A stretch of DNA of 64,000 bases, from contig NZ_JAAIYP010000033.1 in NCBI RefSeq assembly GCF_011022235.1, positions 28,003-92,002 on the forward strand, written 5' to 3'. The DNA comes from Magnetospirillum aberrantis SpK. Its GTDB lineage: Bacteria > Pseudomonadota > Alphaproteobacteria > Rhodospirillales > Magnetospirillaceae. Made by a program: the position numbers and the translations under genes. Of the stretch, positions 17,195 to 25,016 are shown piece after piece (positions within the stretch are counted from its first letter, which is position 1; every line of letters begins with the position of its first letter). The notes under the pieces were generated by a model. The model saw only the letters and a program-made list of their open reading frames with translations, was not told where the DNA came from and searched no databases.

Positions 17195-18106
17195 CTAAAC
17201 CGGGAACCCCGCCTTTTCCAAGCGGCGAACCATGGCGTCCTCGGCCTCGAGGGTCAGATCGACCAGTGGCGGCCGGGTGATACGCCAGGCCTGGTCGCCG
17301 GTAGCCCGCGCCACCAGGGCCTTCAACGCGGCGATCAGCGGGAAATCCTGCATGGCGACGCGAAAGGCGGTCAGCGCCTCTTGCAACGTCTCGGCGTCGG
17401 GATCGCGCCAGCGTCGCACCAGTTCCACCATGGCCGCGCCGTTGACGTTGGCGTTGGCCGAGATGATGCCGGCACCGCCCTGCCGCAGCATGCGCAACCC
17501 CAGCGCCTCGGTCCCGGTGAACACGTCGAAGCCGGGGAATGCCTTGCGCATGGCTTCCATGTTGGCGATCTCGCCGGAACTGTCCTTGATGCCGACCACG
17601 ATGCCGGGAAACGCCTTGAGCAACCGCTCGATCAACGGCAACGACAGAGGAACCCCCGATTGCTTGGGGAAATGGTAGAGATAGATCCTGAGCCGTGAAT
17701 CGGCCACCCGTTCGATCACCGAGGCATAGGCCCGGAACAATCCCTCGTCGGGAACACCCTTGTAATAGAACGGCGGCAGCATCAGGGCGCCGCCGCAACC
17801 CACCGCCACCGCGTGCTTGGTCAACCGTACCGTGTCGGGCAGCGAACAAGTGCCGGTGCCCGCCATCACCCGGCCCATGTCGATGCCGCCGGCTGCCAGC
17901 GCGTCCAAAAGCGCCATCTTTTCCTCGACCGACAGCGAGTTGCCTTCGCTGGTGGTACCGAATGGCGCCAGACCGATGCCCAATTGGGTCAGAACCCGGC
18001 TGAAAGCGACGAAACGTTTGGTGTCGGGGTTAAGATCCCGGTCGAACGGCGTCAGCACCGGGGCCAGAACGCCACGAATCCGTTCATCCTTGATCGCCGC
18101 AGCCAT
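17195..18106 (-). CDS. Dihydrodipicolinate synthase (DapA) family lyase/aldolase
   Basis: A 303-residue class I aldolase-type TIM barrel. Schiff-base Lys174 (VGIKDSSG), active-site Tyr144 (YHFP) and GTTSEG at 50-55 are in place. The usual DapA motif GTTGE is altered to GTTSEG, and lysine-site residues are not obviously conserved, so this is probably a paralogue acting on another 2-keto acid (such as N-acetylneuraminate-lyase or KDG-aldolase-like enzymes) rather than the biosynthetic DapA. It converges with the radical SAM gene (6-bp gap) and is divergent from the flavoprotein gene. Confidence 0.8.
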   Translation of the reverse strand: MAAAIKDERIRGVLAPVLTPFDRDLNPDTKRFVAFSRVLTQLGIGLAPFGTTSEGNSLSVEEKMALLDALAAGGIDMGRVMAGTGTCSLPDTVRLTKHAVAVGCGGALMLPPFYYKGVPDEGLFRAYASVIERVADSRLRIYLYHFPKQSGVPLSLPLIERLLKAFPGIVVGIKDSSGEIANMEAMRKAFPGFDVFTGTEALGLRMLRQGGAGIISANANVNGAAMVELVRRWRDPDAETLQEALTAFRVAMQDFPLIAALKALVARATGDQAWRITRPPLVDLTLEAEDAMVRRLEKAGFPV

Positions 18107-18279
18107 TGCTCAAGGTCTCCTCGTTGCCGAATGGCGCCAGGGTAACGCGGATTGCCCGTCTTGTGTAAGCACCAAGACCGCATGGCCCGGCCAAGCTTGC
18201 GATGTTGGCCGCCGCCATCGTTTCCGGGGAAACACAGACAGAGGTTGACAGTCCCCGTCCCGCTGGGCAGGGATAGGCC

Positions 18280-19497
18280 ATGTCCAATTCCCACCCAACC
18301 GCGATCGTCATCGGTGCCGGCCCGGCCGGCCTGATGGCGGCGGAACATTTGGCCCTAGCCGGCGTGGCCGTCGAAATCTTCGATGCCATGGCGACACCGG
18401 CACGCAAGTTCCTGCGCGCCGGCATCGGCGGCCTCAACCTCACCCACTCGGAACCGCTGGTGCGTTTCGTCGCCCGCTACGGCGCCCAGGCGGAACGGTT
18501 CGGCCGCTGGCTGGCGGAATTCGGTCCCGAACAGCAACGGGACTGGGCTCGCGGTTTAGGCATCGAAACTTTCGTCGGCAGTTCGGGACGGGTGTTTCCC
18601 ACCGACTTCAAGGCGGCGCCCCTGCTGCGCGCGTGGTTGCGACGGCTGGCGGAACAAGGCGTGCGGCTGCACACCCGCCATCGCTGGTTGGGCTGGGCTC
18701 CCGATGGCCGCTTGCGTTTCGCCACCCCCGAGGGCGAGGCGACCATCCAGGCGGACGCCACCGTCCTGGCGCTGGGCGGCGGATCATGGCCGCAATTGGG
18801 ATCGGACGGCGGCTGGATGACGGTCTTGCAAGAGGCTGGGATCGAACTGTCCCCGCTGCGGCCGGCCAATTGCGGCTTCGACGTCGATTGGAGCGAGCAT
18901 TTCCGCGCCCGCTTCGCCGGCCAGCCGGTCAAGTCGGTGGGGCTTTCCGTCGCCGGCCACAGCCTCAAGGGCGAGTTCGTGGTGACCAGGACCGGTATCG
19001 AGGGAAGCGCCGTTTACGCCCTGTCGGCACCGTTACGCGATGCGTGCCCCGACGCCAGGCTGATTGTCGACCTCAAACCCGACTGGAGCGTCGAGAAACT
19101 GGCCGCCGCCCTGGCCCGCCCGCGCGGCAGCCGGTCGCTGTCGCACCATCTGGAACGCACCGCCGGATTGAAGGGAGTGACGGCCGGATTGCTGCGCGAA
19201 GGGGGCTTGTCCCTGCCCCAGGAGCCGGCGGCGTTGGCCCGGACGATCAAGGCGCTGCCCCTGACGCTGCGACGCCCACGCCCGTTGACGGAAGCCATCA
19301 GCACCGCCGGCGGTGTCCGCTTCGACGCCCTTGACGACGACCTGATGACGAAGACCCGGCCGGGGCTGTTCATCGCCGGAGAAATGCTAGATTGGGAAGC
19401 CCCCACCGGCGGCTATTTGCTCACCGGCTGTTTCGCCACCGGCCGTGTGGCCGGTCTGGCCGCCGCCCGTTGGGTGAAATCAGTACACGCCCTTTGA
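18280..19497 (+). CDS. NAD(P)/FAD-dependent oxidoreductase, BaiN/HI0933-like (TIGR03862 type)
   Basis: A 405-residue flavoprotein. The dinucleotide-binding motif is IGAGPAGLMAAEHLALAG (about residues 10-27). It is followed by GGLNLTHSE, the family hallmark GRVFPTDFKAAPLL, and a C-terminal TAGGV / GLFIAGEMLDWEAPTGGY FAD-binding block. Length fits. The physiological reaction of this family is not well defined. The last 18 bp overlap the end of the convergent MBL/hemerythrin gene. Confidence 0.88.
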   Translation: MSNSHPTAIVIGAGPAGLMAAEHLALAGVAVEIFDAMATPARKFLRAGIGGLNLTHSEPLVRFVARYGAQAERFGRWLAEFGPEQQRDWARGLGIETFVGSSGRVFPTDFKAAPLLRAWLRRLAEQGVRLHTRHRWLGWAPDGRLRFATPEGEATIQADATVLALGGGSWPQLGSDGGWMTVLQEAGIELSPLRPANCGFDVDWSEHFRARFAGQPVKSVGLSVAGHSLKGEFVVTRTGIEGSAVYALSAPLRDACPDARLIVDLKPDWSVEKLAAALARPRGSRSLSHHLERTAGLKGVTAGLLREGGLSLPQEPAALARTIKALPLTLRRPRPLTEAISTAGGVRFDALDDDLMTKTRPGLFIAGEMLDWEAPTGGYLLTGCFATGRVAGLAAARWVKSVHAL

Positions 19498-22095
19498 ATT
19501 GAGGAAATGGCTGTAGCGCCGGTCGTCGGTGCAGATGTGGTTGACCAGCCAGTCCTTGAGAAAGGCCAACACCTCGGCGCTGTCGACATCCTTCTTGTCC
19601 GCCAGAAGCTGACGCATGTCGGCAAGCTGGTCGATCAGACGGGCATGGCGGGTCCGGTGGGTTTCGGTCTCGGGATAGGCATGGCGCAACATCAACGCCT
19701 CTTCCTCGCCGAAATGATACTTGGCGTATTCCGCCATGGCATCCATCAGCGACAGCACCTCGCTCAGATCGCGCCCGGAATCGGCGGCGTCCAGGATGGC
19801 GTTGGCCTGTTCGAACAGGCGGCGGTGCTGGGTGTCGAGACGAAGCACGTCCACGCGGTATTCCTCGTGCCATTGCAGCACGACGCGGCCCATGTGCTCG
19901 CCCTCGAAGATCGAGGTCATGCGCTTGCCCGAGGCCTCGAACAGCTTCCAGCGCACCGACGGAATGCCGGCCAGCAACGACGCCGGCACCAGGAAGACGT
20001 GGGTGGGCTCCTGTGGTTTCAGGCGGAACATGCTGGGGGTCCAGAAAATGGCCAGTTCCTCGCCGAAGAAGTCGCCAGGCCCCAACACCTCGACCACGTG
20101 CTCGCCCAGGATGCGCGCCACCGAACCGGCCACCACCAAGGCCACCGCCTCGGGACCGATATCGATGGTTTCCCCCGCGTCGAAGCGGTGCAACGTCATT
20201 TCCTTGGCGATACGGTTGAGCGTGCGGGTGGATACCACCTCGCCGAACAGCCACGTGCGTTGCAGGAAGTCGCGGTTCTCGAAAATGCGGGTGATCTCGC
20301 CCGACAGGTTGTTACGGCGCACGAATTCGCCATACAGCGAACACGGAATTTCCAGCGCCTTGACGAAGCCGATGGCGCGGTAGGTTTCCGACACCGCCGA
20401 CCCGAACAACGCCGACAACTCGCCGATCATGGCGCCCGCCGACAGCACCGAACGGGCGCCGCCGTTCATGTGGATGGCCTCGACGCTGCCCGACAGCAAC
20501 AGGAAGATGGATTCCGCCGGCTGACGTTCCTTGACCAGGATGGTGCCAGGATTGAAGGTCACCACCGGGTTGTTCAGCAAGACCCTGATCTGGTGGTGGG
20601 CGATGTCAGGGAAATAACCCATGAGCAATTCATAGGCCGCCCGCCAGATGAAGTCGTGATTGGACGGAATGAGCACATCGACGGTGCCGAACGACGCGGT
20701 GGACCCGATGGCTTTCTGCGCGATGGTGTTGCGCAGGGCGGTATGGGCCAGGATGATCTTGCCCGAGGTGTCGTTGCGGAAGTCGTAGGCGTCGCCGTGG
20801 ATCATGCCGCCGCCCACGTCCACCTTCTTGATGTCTACCGGGGTGGCGTAGTCGTCGACGATCCGGCTGTACAGCGCTTGGGTGATACCCGGCTGGCTTT
20901 CGTCGTCGGTTATGAAACCCTTGAGCACCTCGAGCCGGCAGATGTCGGCCAGATGGGCGTAAGTGCGGAACCCGCCTTCCCACAACGCGCGGAACAGGAA
21001 CACCGTGGTCTCGACCGGATGGGGCGAGAACAGGGGCTTCACCTCAAGGCCTTCGATGTCGTTCCACTGGTCCTCGACCAGATCGTGGCATTCGAAATAA
21101 TCGGCGAAGGCGCCCGGTTCGATGGACAGCAGTGCCGCCAACTTACGTGCCACCGAGGCGCGGACCAAGGGCGTGGCGTAGTACTTGATGCGATGGTCGG
21201 CCCGGATCAGCGTGGTCAGACCGGAAAAATGGTCGTCGTGCGAATGGGTGTGGAAGATGCCGTCGATCTCGTTGACGCCGATCCCCAAGGCATCCAGCGT
21301 GTGCAGGATGTTGGGGCCGGCGTCGATCAGGTAGACACGCCCCTGGAACATCAGTACCGCGCCCATCGAGGCGCGGTTGATGTCCCACCCGTCGCCTTCA
21401 CCGGAATGCACCACCGCGAAATATTCGCGCGGCATGTGGTAGAAGCCGAGCGGATAAGGACATTCGTATTGTTCGAAGGGTTGCAGATTGAGGTCGACGG
21501 TCACCGAGGCGTCGCCATAGCTGAACTCGAACACGTTCAGGCGCAGCCGGCGCACGAACACCCCGTCGCGGATTTCGACTGCCTCGCCCTCGATGGCCTG
21601 GGTGTCGATCAGTTCCGAAGGATGGCAGATATGACCAAAAGCGAATTTCAGCTTGAGCCGCATGCGCTCGCGCGCCTGTTCCGGCGTGGCGCCGGCGTCG
21701 ATCAGCTCTTCCTCGCTGATCAGACCGTAATTGCCGCGATAGATATACTGTAGTTGCGCCAGAACCTGCTCGGGCGAGCCGATGATCAACGGCCTGACAC
21801 CGGTGTTGCCGGGATGGCCGGGAATGATCATACCCTGGCGATAAAGCATCTGGAGCACAGGAAACTCGCCCAGATTGGCGAAGGTTCCGTTCTGGACCAT
21901 GACGTCCGACAACAAGATGACGTTGGGGCCGGTCTCGAACGACACGCCCCCGTCCTCGGTCGGGGCGATCAAGCCCCTTTTCATCAAATGCTTCACCGCG
22001 TCCGCGGGACACCCGCACAGGACGCGGATGTCAGCTCCCGGCACCTCCACCCACCAGATGCCTGTGCTGACCTCGATCTTGCGAATCGATTGCAT
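19480..22095 (-). CDS. MBL-fold / two cNMP-binding domains / hemerythrin fusion
   Basis: Predicted cytosolic 871-residue multi-domain sensor. Residues about 190-450 contain a metallo-beta-lactamase fold with metal motif HTHSHDDH (282-289), further His and Asp ligands, and possible flavodiiron-like or phosphodiesterase chemistry. Two cyclic-nucleotide-binding folds follow at about 495-610 (PGTILVKERQPAESIFLLLSG) and 630-730. Residues about 735-871 form a bacteriohemerythrin with the spaced His/Glu ligands of a di-iron O2 site (QHRRLF, YHFGEEE, then H-x3-D in HICTDDRRY). It may couple O2 or NO to a hydrolase under cyclic-nucleotide control. It has its own promoter region (22096-22371). Confidence 0.88.
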   Translation of the reverse strand: MQSIRKIEVSTGIWWVEVPGADIRVLCGCPADAVKHLMKRGLIAPTEDGGVSFETGPNVILLSDVMVQNGTFANLGEFPVLQMLYRQGMIIPGHPGNTGVRPLIIGSPEQVLAQLQYIYRGNYGLISEEELIDAGATPEQARERMRLKLKFAFGHICHPSELIDTQAIEGEAVEIRDGVFVRRLRLNVFEFSYGDASVTVDLNLQPFEQYECPYPLGFYHMPREYFAVVHSGEGDGWDINRASMGAVLMFQGRVYLIDAGPNILHTLDALGIGVNEIDGIFHTHSHDDHFSGLTTLIRADHRIKYYATPLVRASVARKLAALLSIEPGAFADYFECHDLVEDQWNDIEGLEVKPLFSPHPVETTVFLFRALWEGGFRTYAHLADICRLEVLKGFITDDESQPGITQALYSRIVDDYATPVDIKKVDVGGGMIHGDAYDFRNDTSGKIILAHTALRNTIAQKAIGSTASFGTVDVLIPSNHDFIWRAAYELLMGYFPDIAHHQIRVLLNNPVVTFNPGTILVKERQPAESIFLLLSGSVEAIHMNGGARSVLSAGAMIGELSALFGSAVSETYRAIGFVKALEIPCSLYGEFVRRNNLSGEITRIFENRDFLQRTWLFGEVVSTRTLNRIAKEMTLHRFDAGETIDIGPEAVALVVAGSVARILGEHVVEVLGPGDFFGEELAIFWTPSMFRLKPQEPTHVFLVPASLLAGIPSVRWKLFEASGKRMTSIFEGEHMGRVVLQWHEEYRVDVLRLDTQHRRLFEQANAILDAADSGRDLSEVLSLMDAMAEYAKYHFGEEEALMLRHAYPETETHRTRHARLIDQLADMRQLLADKKDVDSAEVLAFLKDWLVNHICTDDRRYSHFLNSKGVY

Positions 22096-22371
22096 GCTCT
22101 ATCCGACCCCCCGTAACCATTCATGCTAGGGCCTCGGAGTGAAGACATCAACCGTAACAGTTGGATGGGTTCCATTTTTCCCCGCATTCTTGGAGAAAAG
22201 CACGCGCGGAAAGCAATATCGCCGTTTCCCCTTTGGCGCGACCAGACTTGTCGAGCATGCGTGTCACGCATACTTTCCTGTGCGCAACATCCTTGACCAA
22301 AGCCGGAATTTTACGTTTATCTGCGCGCCACTCCCTACCCGTCCGAAGGGGAACACCCCGCCCATGCCTGC
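22096..22371. other. Divergent intergenic region
   Basis: No gene is supported here. The region holds the leader of the leftward MBL/hemerythrin gene and a perfect 7+7 palindrome ATGCGTG-T-CACGCAT at 22257-22271, a possible operator. Confidence 0.5.
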
Positions 22372-22400
22372 TTGACTCGGCGGCGGACAAACCCTATACG
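22372..22400 (+). promoter_or_regulatory. Sigma-70 promoter of the 62-residue membrane peptide
   Basis: TTGACT (22372-22377) and TATACG (22395-22400) are separated by exactly 17 bp. The predicted start near 22407 gives a leader of about 30 nt. This is the clearest promoter in the window. Confidence 0.65.
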
Positions 22401-22437
22401 ACGGCTGGGGAGATCATGTCCTTTAGGATAGGATGGC

Positions 22438-22626
22438 ATGAATAACTTACCGGACAACCCACCGCGCTCCACGCGCGAAAGCGTTTTGCGCGTCGTGGTC
22501 CTTGGCGCCGTCTACGCGCTTGCCCTGGGATTCGTCGTCGCCTTGTCTCCTTCGGCCGGTCTGGTGGACACCCACATTACCGGCGAAGTCGGCCGCATCG
22601 CGGAAGTCCCCCCCGCCCAGCGCTAA
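22438..22626 (+). CDS. Small single-pass membrane protein, unknown function
   Basis: A 62-residue peptide with a hydrophilic N-terminus, one hydrophobic helix (about 18-40, VLRVVVLGAVYALALGFVVAL) and a polar tail ending in PPAQR. GGATAGGATGGC precedes ATG 22438. It has a near-consensus promoter upstream and a terminator 21 bp downstream, so it is a complete transcription unit, which is the main support for its reality. The positive-inside pattern suggests the N-terminus is cytoplasmic. No family is recognised. Confidence 0.7.
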   Translation: MNNLPDNPPRSTRESVLRVVVLGAVYALALGFVVALSPSAGLVDTHITGEVGRIAEVPPAQR

Positions 22627-22647
22627 GCCGCCCCCCATCCGATCAAG

Positions 22648-22677
22648 CCCGCCTGGCCATGCCCTGGCGGGTTTTTT
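22648..22677 (+). terminator. Rho-independent terminator of the small membrane protein gene
   Basis: CCCGCC pairs with GGCGGG (outer arms at 22648-22653 and 22666-22671), with further weaker inner pairing, and six T residues follow at 22672-22677. Confidence 0.85.
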
Positions 22678-22696
22678 CATGTCCGCCGCGCCCACA

Positions 22697-22723
22697 CTCA
22701 TGAGATTAAGAACGATTAGCACT
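22697..22723. promoter_or_regulatory. Possible iron-regulator (Fur-like) site ahead of ftr1
   Basis: An AT-rich ATGAGATTAAGAACGATTAG stretch lies about 90-120 bp before the iron permease gene and loosely resembles repeated GATAAT-type hexamers. The match is weak; gene context is the main argument. Confidence 0.25.
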
Positions 22724-22814
22724 TGAAACGGCCCGCCGCTCCGTGGTTAGTGCAAGAAAGTCGCATTCTTAATAACGCCTGGAAACATGCCCCAGGCGTT
22801 TTCGAGGTGAAGCA

Positions 22815-24002
22815 ATGTCGCGCATCCTTTTCCAGCTTCTGTTCGTCATGCTGTTGTTGGTTCCCGGACTGGCCCAGGCCCAGGACGCCCCCTTGGATCA
22901 CCGGGCCGTCGCCGCCCGCATCGTCGCCCAAGGGAACACGTTGATGACGGCCTATACTCCCGCCAACGGCATCGTCACCGCCGACGGTTTCTCGGACCTT
23001 TATTTTTCCGAGTTCGAAGAAACCGGCATGGAGATCGACATCGGCGCCGCCGACCCATCGGCCAAGACGGACCTGGAATCCAAATTCGCGGCCGTGGTCG
23101 GCCTGGCCACCGCCTCGGCCCCCAAGGACAAGGTGGAACAGGCCTGGCGCGCCCTGGAAAGTCGGTTGGTCGAAGTGGCCGAGGTCCGCGCCCAGGCGGC
23201 CGGCGGCGGCTGGGCGGCGGCGTTCCTGCAATCGCTTCTGATCCTGCTGCGCGAGGGGTTCGAGGCCATGCTGGTGGTCACCGCCCTGGTCGCCTATCTC
23301 AAGCGCCTGGGTGCCGGGGACAAGGTGCGGGTGGTGTGGTGGTCGGTGGCCGCCGCCCTGGTCGCCAGCGCGGCGACGGCCTGGGCGCTCAACGTGGCGG
23401 TGGCGTTGTCGGGCGCCGGCCAGGAAGCGGTCGAAGGCATGACCATGCTGGTGGCGGCCCTGGTCCTGGCCTATGTCAGCCACTGGCTGTTCGCCCGGCG
23501 CGAGGCGCAGCGTTGGCAAGGATACATCAAGGATCAGGTGAACAAGGCCCTGTCCGACGGCCAGATGTTCTCGCTGGGCTTTGCCGCCTTCCTGTCGGTC
23601 TATCGCGAAGGCGCGGAAACCGTGCTGTTCTATCAGGCGCTGATGGGGGGCGCCCAAGGCCAGGGCTCGGCCATCGCCCTGGGCTTCGCCACCGCCACGA
23701 TCGCCCTGGTGGCGATCTATTGGGTCATGCGCAACGCCTCGATGAAATTGCCGCTGGGACCGTTCTTCGCCGGCACCGCGGTGCTGCTGTACGCGCTGGC
23801 GGTGACCTTCGCCGGCAACGGCGTGCTTGAGCTTCAGGAAGCCCGGCTGATCGGCGCCACGCCGCTGGCCGGTGTGCCGTCGGTGCCGGCGCTGGGATTG
23901 TTCCCCACCGTCGAGACCATCGCGGCGCAGGCGGTGTTGTTGCTGGCCCTGGTGCCGGTGATCGGGCTGTGGGCGCTCAAGCGGGCACGGGCAGCATCCT
24001 GA
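22815..24002 (+). CDS. FTR1/EfeU-family iron permease
   Basis: A 395-residue inner-membrane high-affinity iron transporter. It has a cleavable signal peptide (about 1-22, ending AQA-QD), a periplasmic N-terminal domain of about 110 residues with an acidic patch (FSEFEETGMEID), then seven membrane helices. The two permease motifs are REGFE (146-150) and REGAE (264-268), which carry the iron-binding Glu residues. No efeO, efeB or multicopper oxidase is adjacent, so any partner is elsewhere or the N-terminal domain substitutes. It is monocistronic and converges on glucokinase. High iron demand would suit a magnetotactic relative, which is inference. Confidence 0.92.
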   Translation: MSRILFQLLFVMLLLVPGLAQAQDAPLDHRAVAARIVAQGNTLMTAYTPANGIVTADGFSDLYFSEFEETGMEIDIGAADPSAKTDLESKFAAVVGLATASAPKDKVEQAWRALESRLVEVAEVRAQAAGGGWAAAFLQSLLILLREGFEAMLVVTALVAYLKRLGAGDKVRVVWWSVAAALVASAATAWALNVAVALSGAGQEAVEGMTMLVAALVLAYVSHWLFARREAQRWQGYIKDQVNKALSDGQMFSLGFAAFLSVYREGAETVLFYQALMGGAQGQGSAIALGFATATIALVAIYWVMRNASMKLPLGPFFAGTAVLLYALAVTFAGNGVLELQEARLIGATPLAGVPSVPALGLFPTVETIAAQAVLLLALVPVIGLWALKRARAAS

Positions 24003-24016
24003 CGCAAGCGGGTATT

Positions 24017-24042
24017 CGGCCGGCGTCCCAAGGCGCCGGCCG
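24017..24042. terminator. GC-rich hairpin between convergent ftr1 and glk
   Basis: A perfect 9-bp stem CGGCCGGCG/CGCCGGCCG with an 8-nt loop. No T run follows on either strand, so efficient intrinsic termination is not assured. Confidence 0.45.
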
Positions 24043-24054
24043 ATGCCGCCTTGA

Positions 24055-25005
24055 TCAATCCGCTTCGTTGACCAGCCCCGCCAAGCCGGCGAAAGCCGGT
24101 TGCGGATGCACCACAAGCCATGTGGGAATCGGGCCGAGATAATCGCGGAACCGCCCCTTGTCCTCGAAACGATGGCGAAAGGCCGATTGCGCGAAAGCGT
24201 CGCGCATGCGCGGCAAGATGCCGCCGGCCACATAGACACCGCCCCGCGCCCCCACCGTCAGCGCCAGATTGCCGGCCACCGTCCCCAGGATGGCGAAGAA
24301 CATCTCGAGCGCGTCGCGGCACAACGGACACGACCCGTCCAGGCCGCGCTGGGAAATCGCGTCCGGGGTCCCATAGACCGGATGTACCCCGCGCAGTCCG
24401 GCCAACGCTTGGTACAGATTGACCAATCCCGGCCCGGACAGCACACGTTCGGCCGAGACGTGATCGAAACGCCGGCGCAGCCATTCCAGCACCGCGTCTT
24501 CCTGGGCGTTGGTGGCAGCCAGGGTGACATGCCCGCCCTCGGTCGCCAGCGCCGTCCACCGGCCCTGACGGTCGGGCACCACGGCCGATACCCCCAACCC
24601 GGTCCCCGGCCCCAGCACGGCGACGGGACAGCCGGAAACCGCCACGCCGGCGCCGATCTTCAACAGATGCTCCGCCTCCAGATGGCGCACCGACAACGCC
24701 ACGGCGGTAAAGTCGTTGACGACCTCGAGCCGCTCCAGTCCCAAGGTCTGGCGAACCGCCTCGATCGAGAAATGCCAGGCGGAATTGGTCAGGTCGACCA
24801 CGTCGCCGGTTATGGGCGAAGCCACGGCGAAGGCGGCGCGATCCGGCCGGACGCCGCCGCCATGGGCGGCAAGGAATGCCGCCGCCGCTTCGGCCGGACC
24901 GGCATGCTCGGCACAACGCATGACCACCGGCTCACTGACAGCCGCCCCCTCCACCAGCGCGAAACGGGCATGGGTGCCACCGATGTCGGCGATCAACGCC
25001 ACCAT
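24055..25005 (-). CDS. glk: Glucokinase
   Basis: Phosphorylates glucose to glucose 6-phosphate with ATP. The 316-residue protein begins MVALIADIGGTHARFAL, the phosphate-1 motif, and has VVNDFTAVALS with the catalytic Asp, GPGTGLGVS, EGGHVTLA and a C-terminal GGVYVAGGI adenosine motif. This is the Glk (proteobacterial, non-ROK) group. ATG 25005 is chosen because the family start IADIGGT follows directly; longer extensions give no homology. It lies 11 bp downstream of glgA, so both are probably one transcript linking glucose to storage polymer. Confidence 0.93.
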   Translation of the reverse strand: MVALIADIGGTHARFALVEGAAVSEPVVMRCAEHAGPAEAAAAFLAAHGGGVRPDRAAFAVASPITGDVVDLTNSAWHFSIEAVRQTLGLERLEVVNDFTAVALSVRHLEAEHLLKIGAGVAVSGCPVAVLGPGTGLGVSAVVPDRQGRWTALATEGGHVTLAATNAQEDAVLEWLRRRFDHVSAERVLSGPGLVNLYQALAGLRGVHPVYGTPDAISQRGLDGSCPLCRDALEMFFAILGTVAGNLALTVGARGGVYVAGGILPRMRDAFAQSAFRHRFEDKGRFRDYLGPIPTWLVVHPQPAFAGLAGLVNEAD

Positions 25006-25016
25006 GAAACGCTCCC

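Noticed and set aside
17195..18106. Assigning this gene as biosynthetic dapA
   Set aside because: The active-site Lys and Tyr are present, but the threonine motif is altered (GTTSEG) and no lysine or cell-wall genes adjoin, so only the family is claimed.
19507..21753. 748-codon rightward frame opposite the MBL/hemerythrin gene
   Set aside because: Same antisense artefact; no recognisable domain, no ribosome-binding site.
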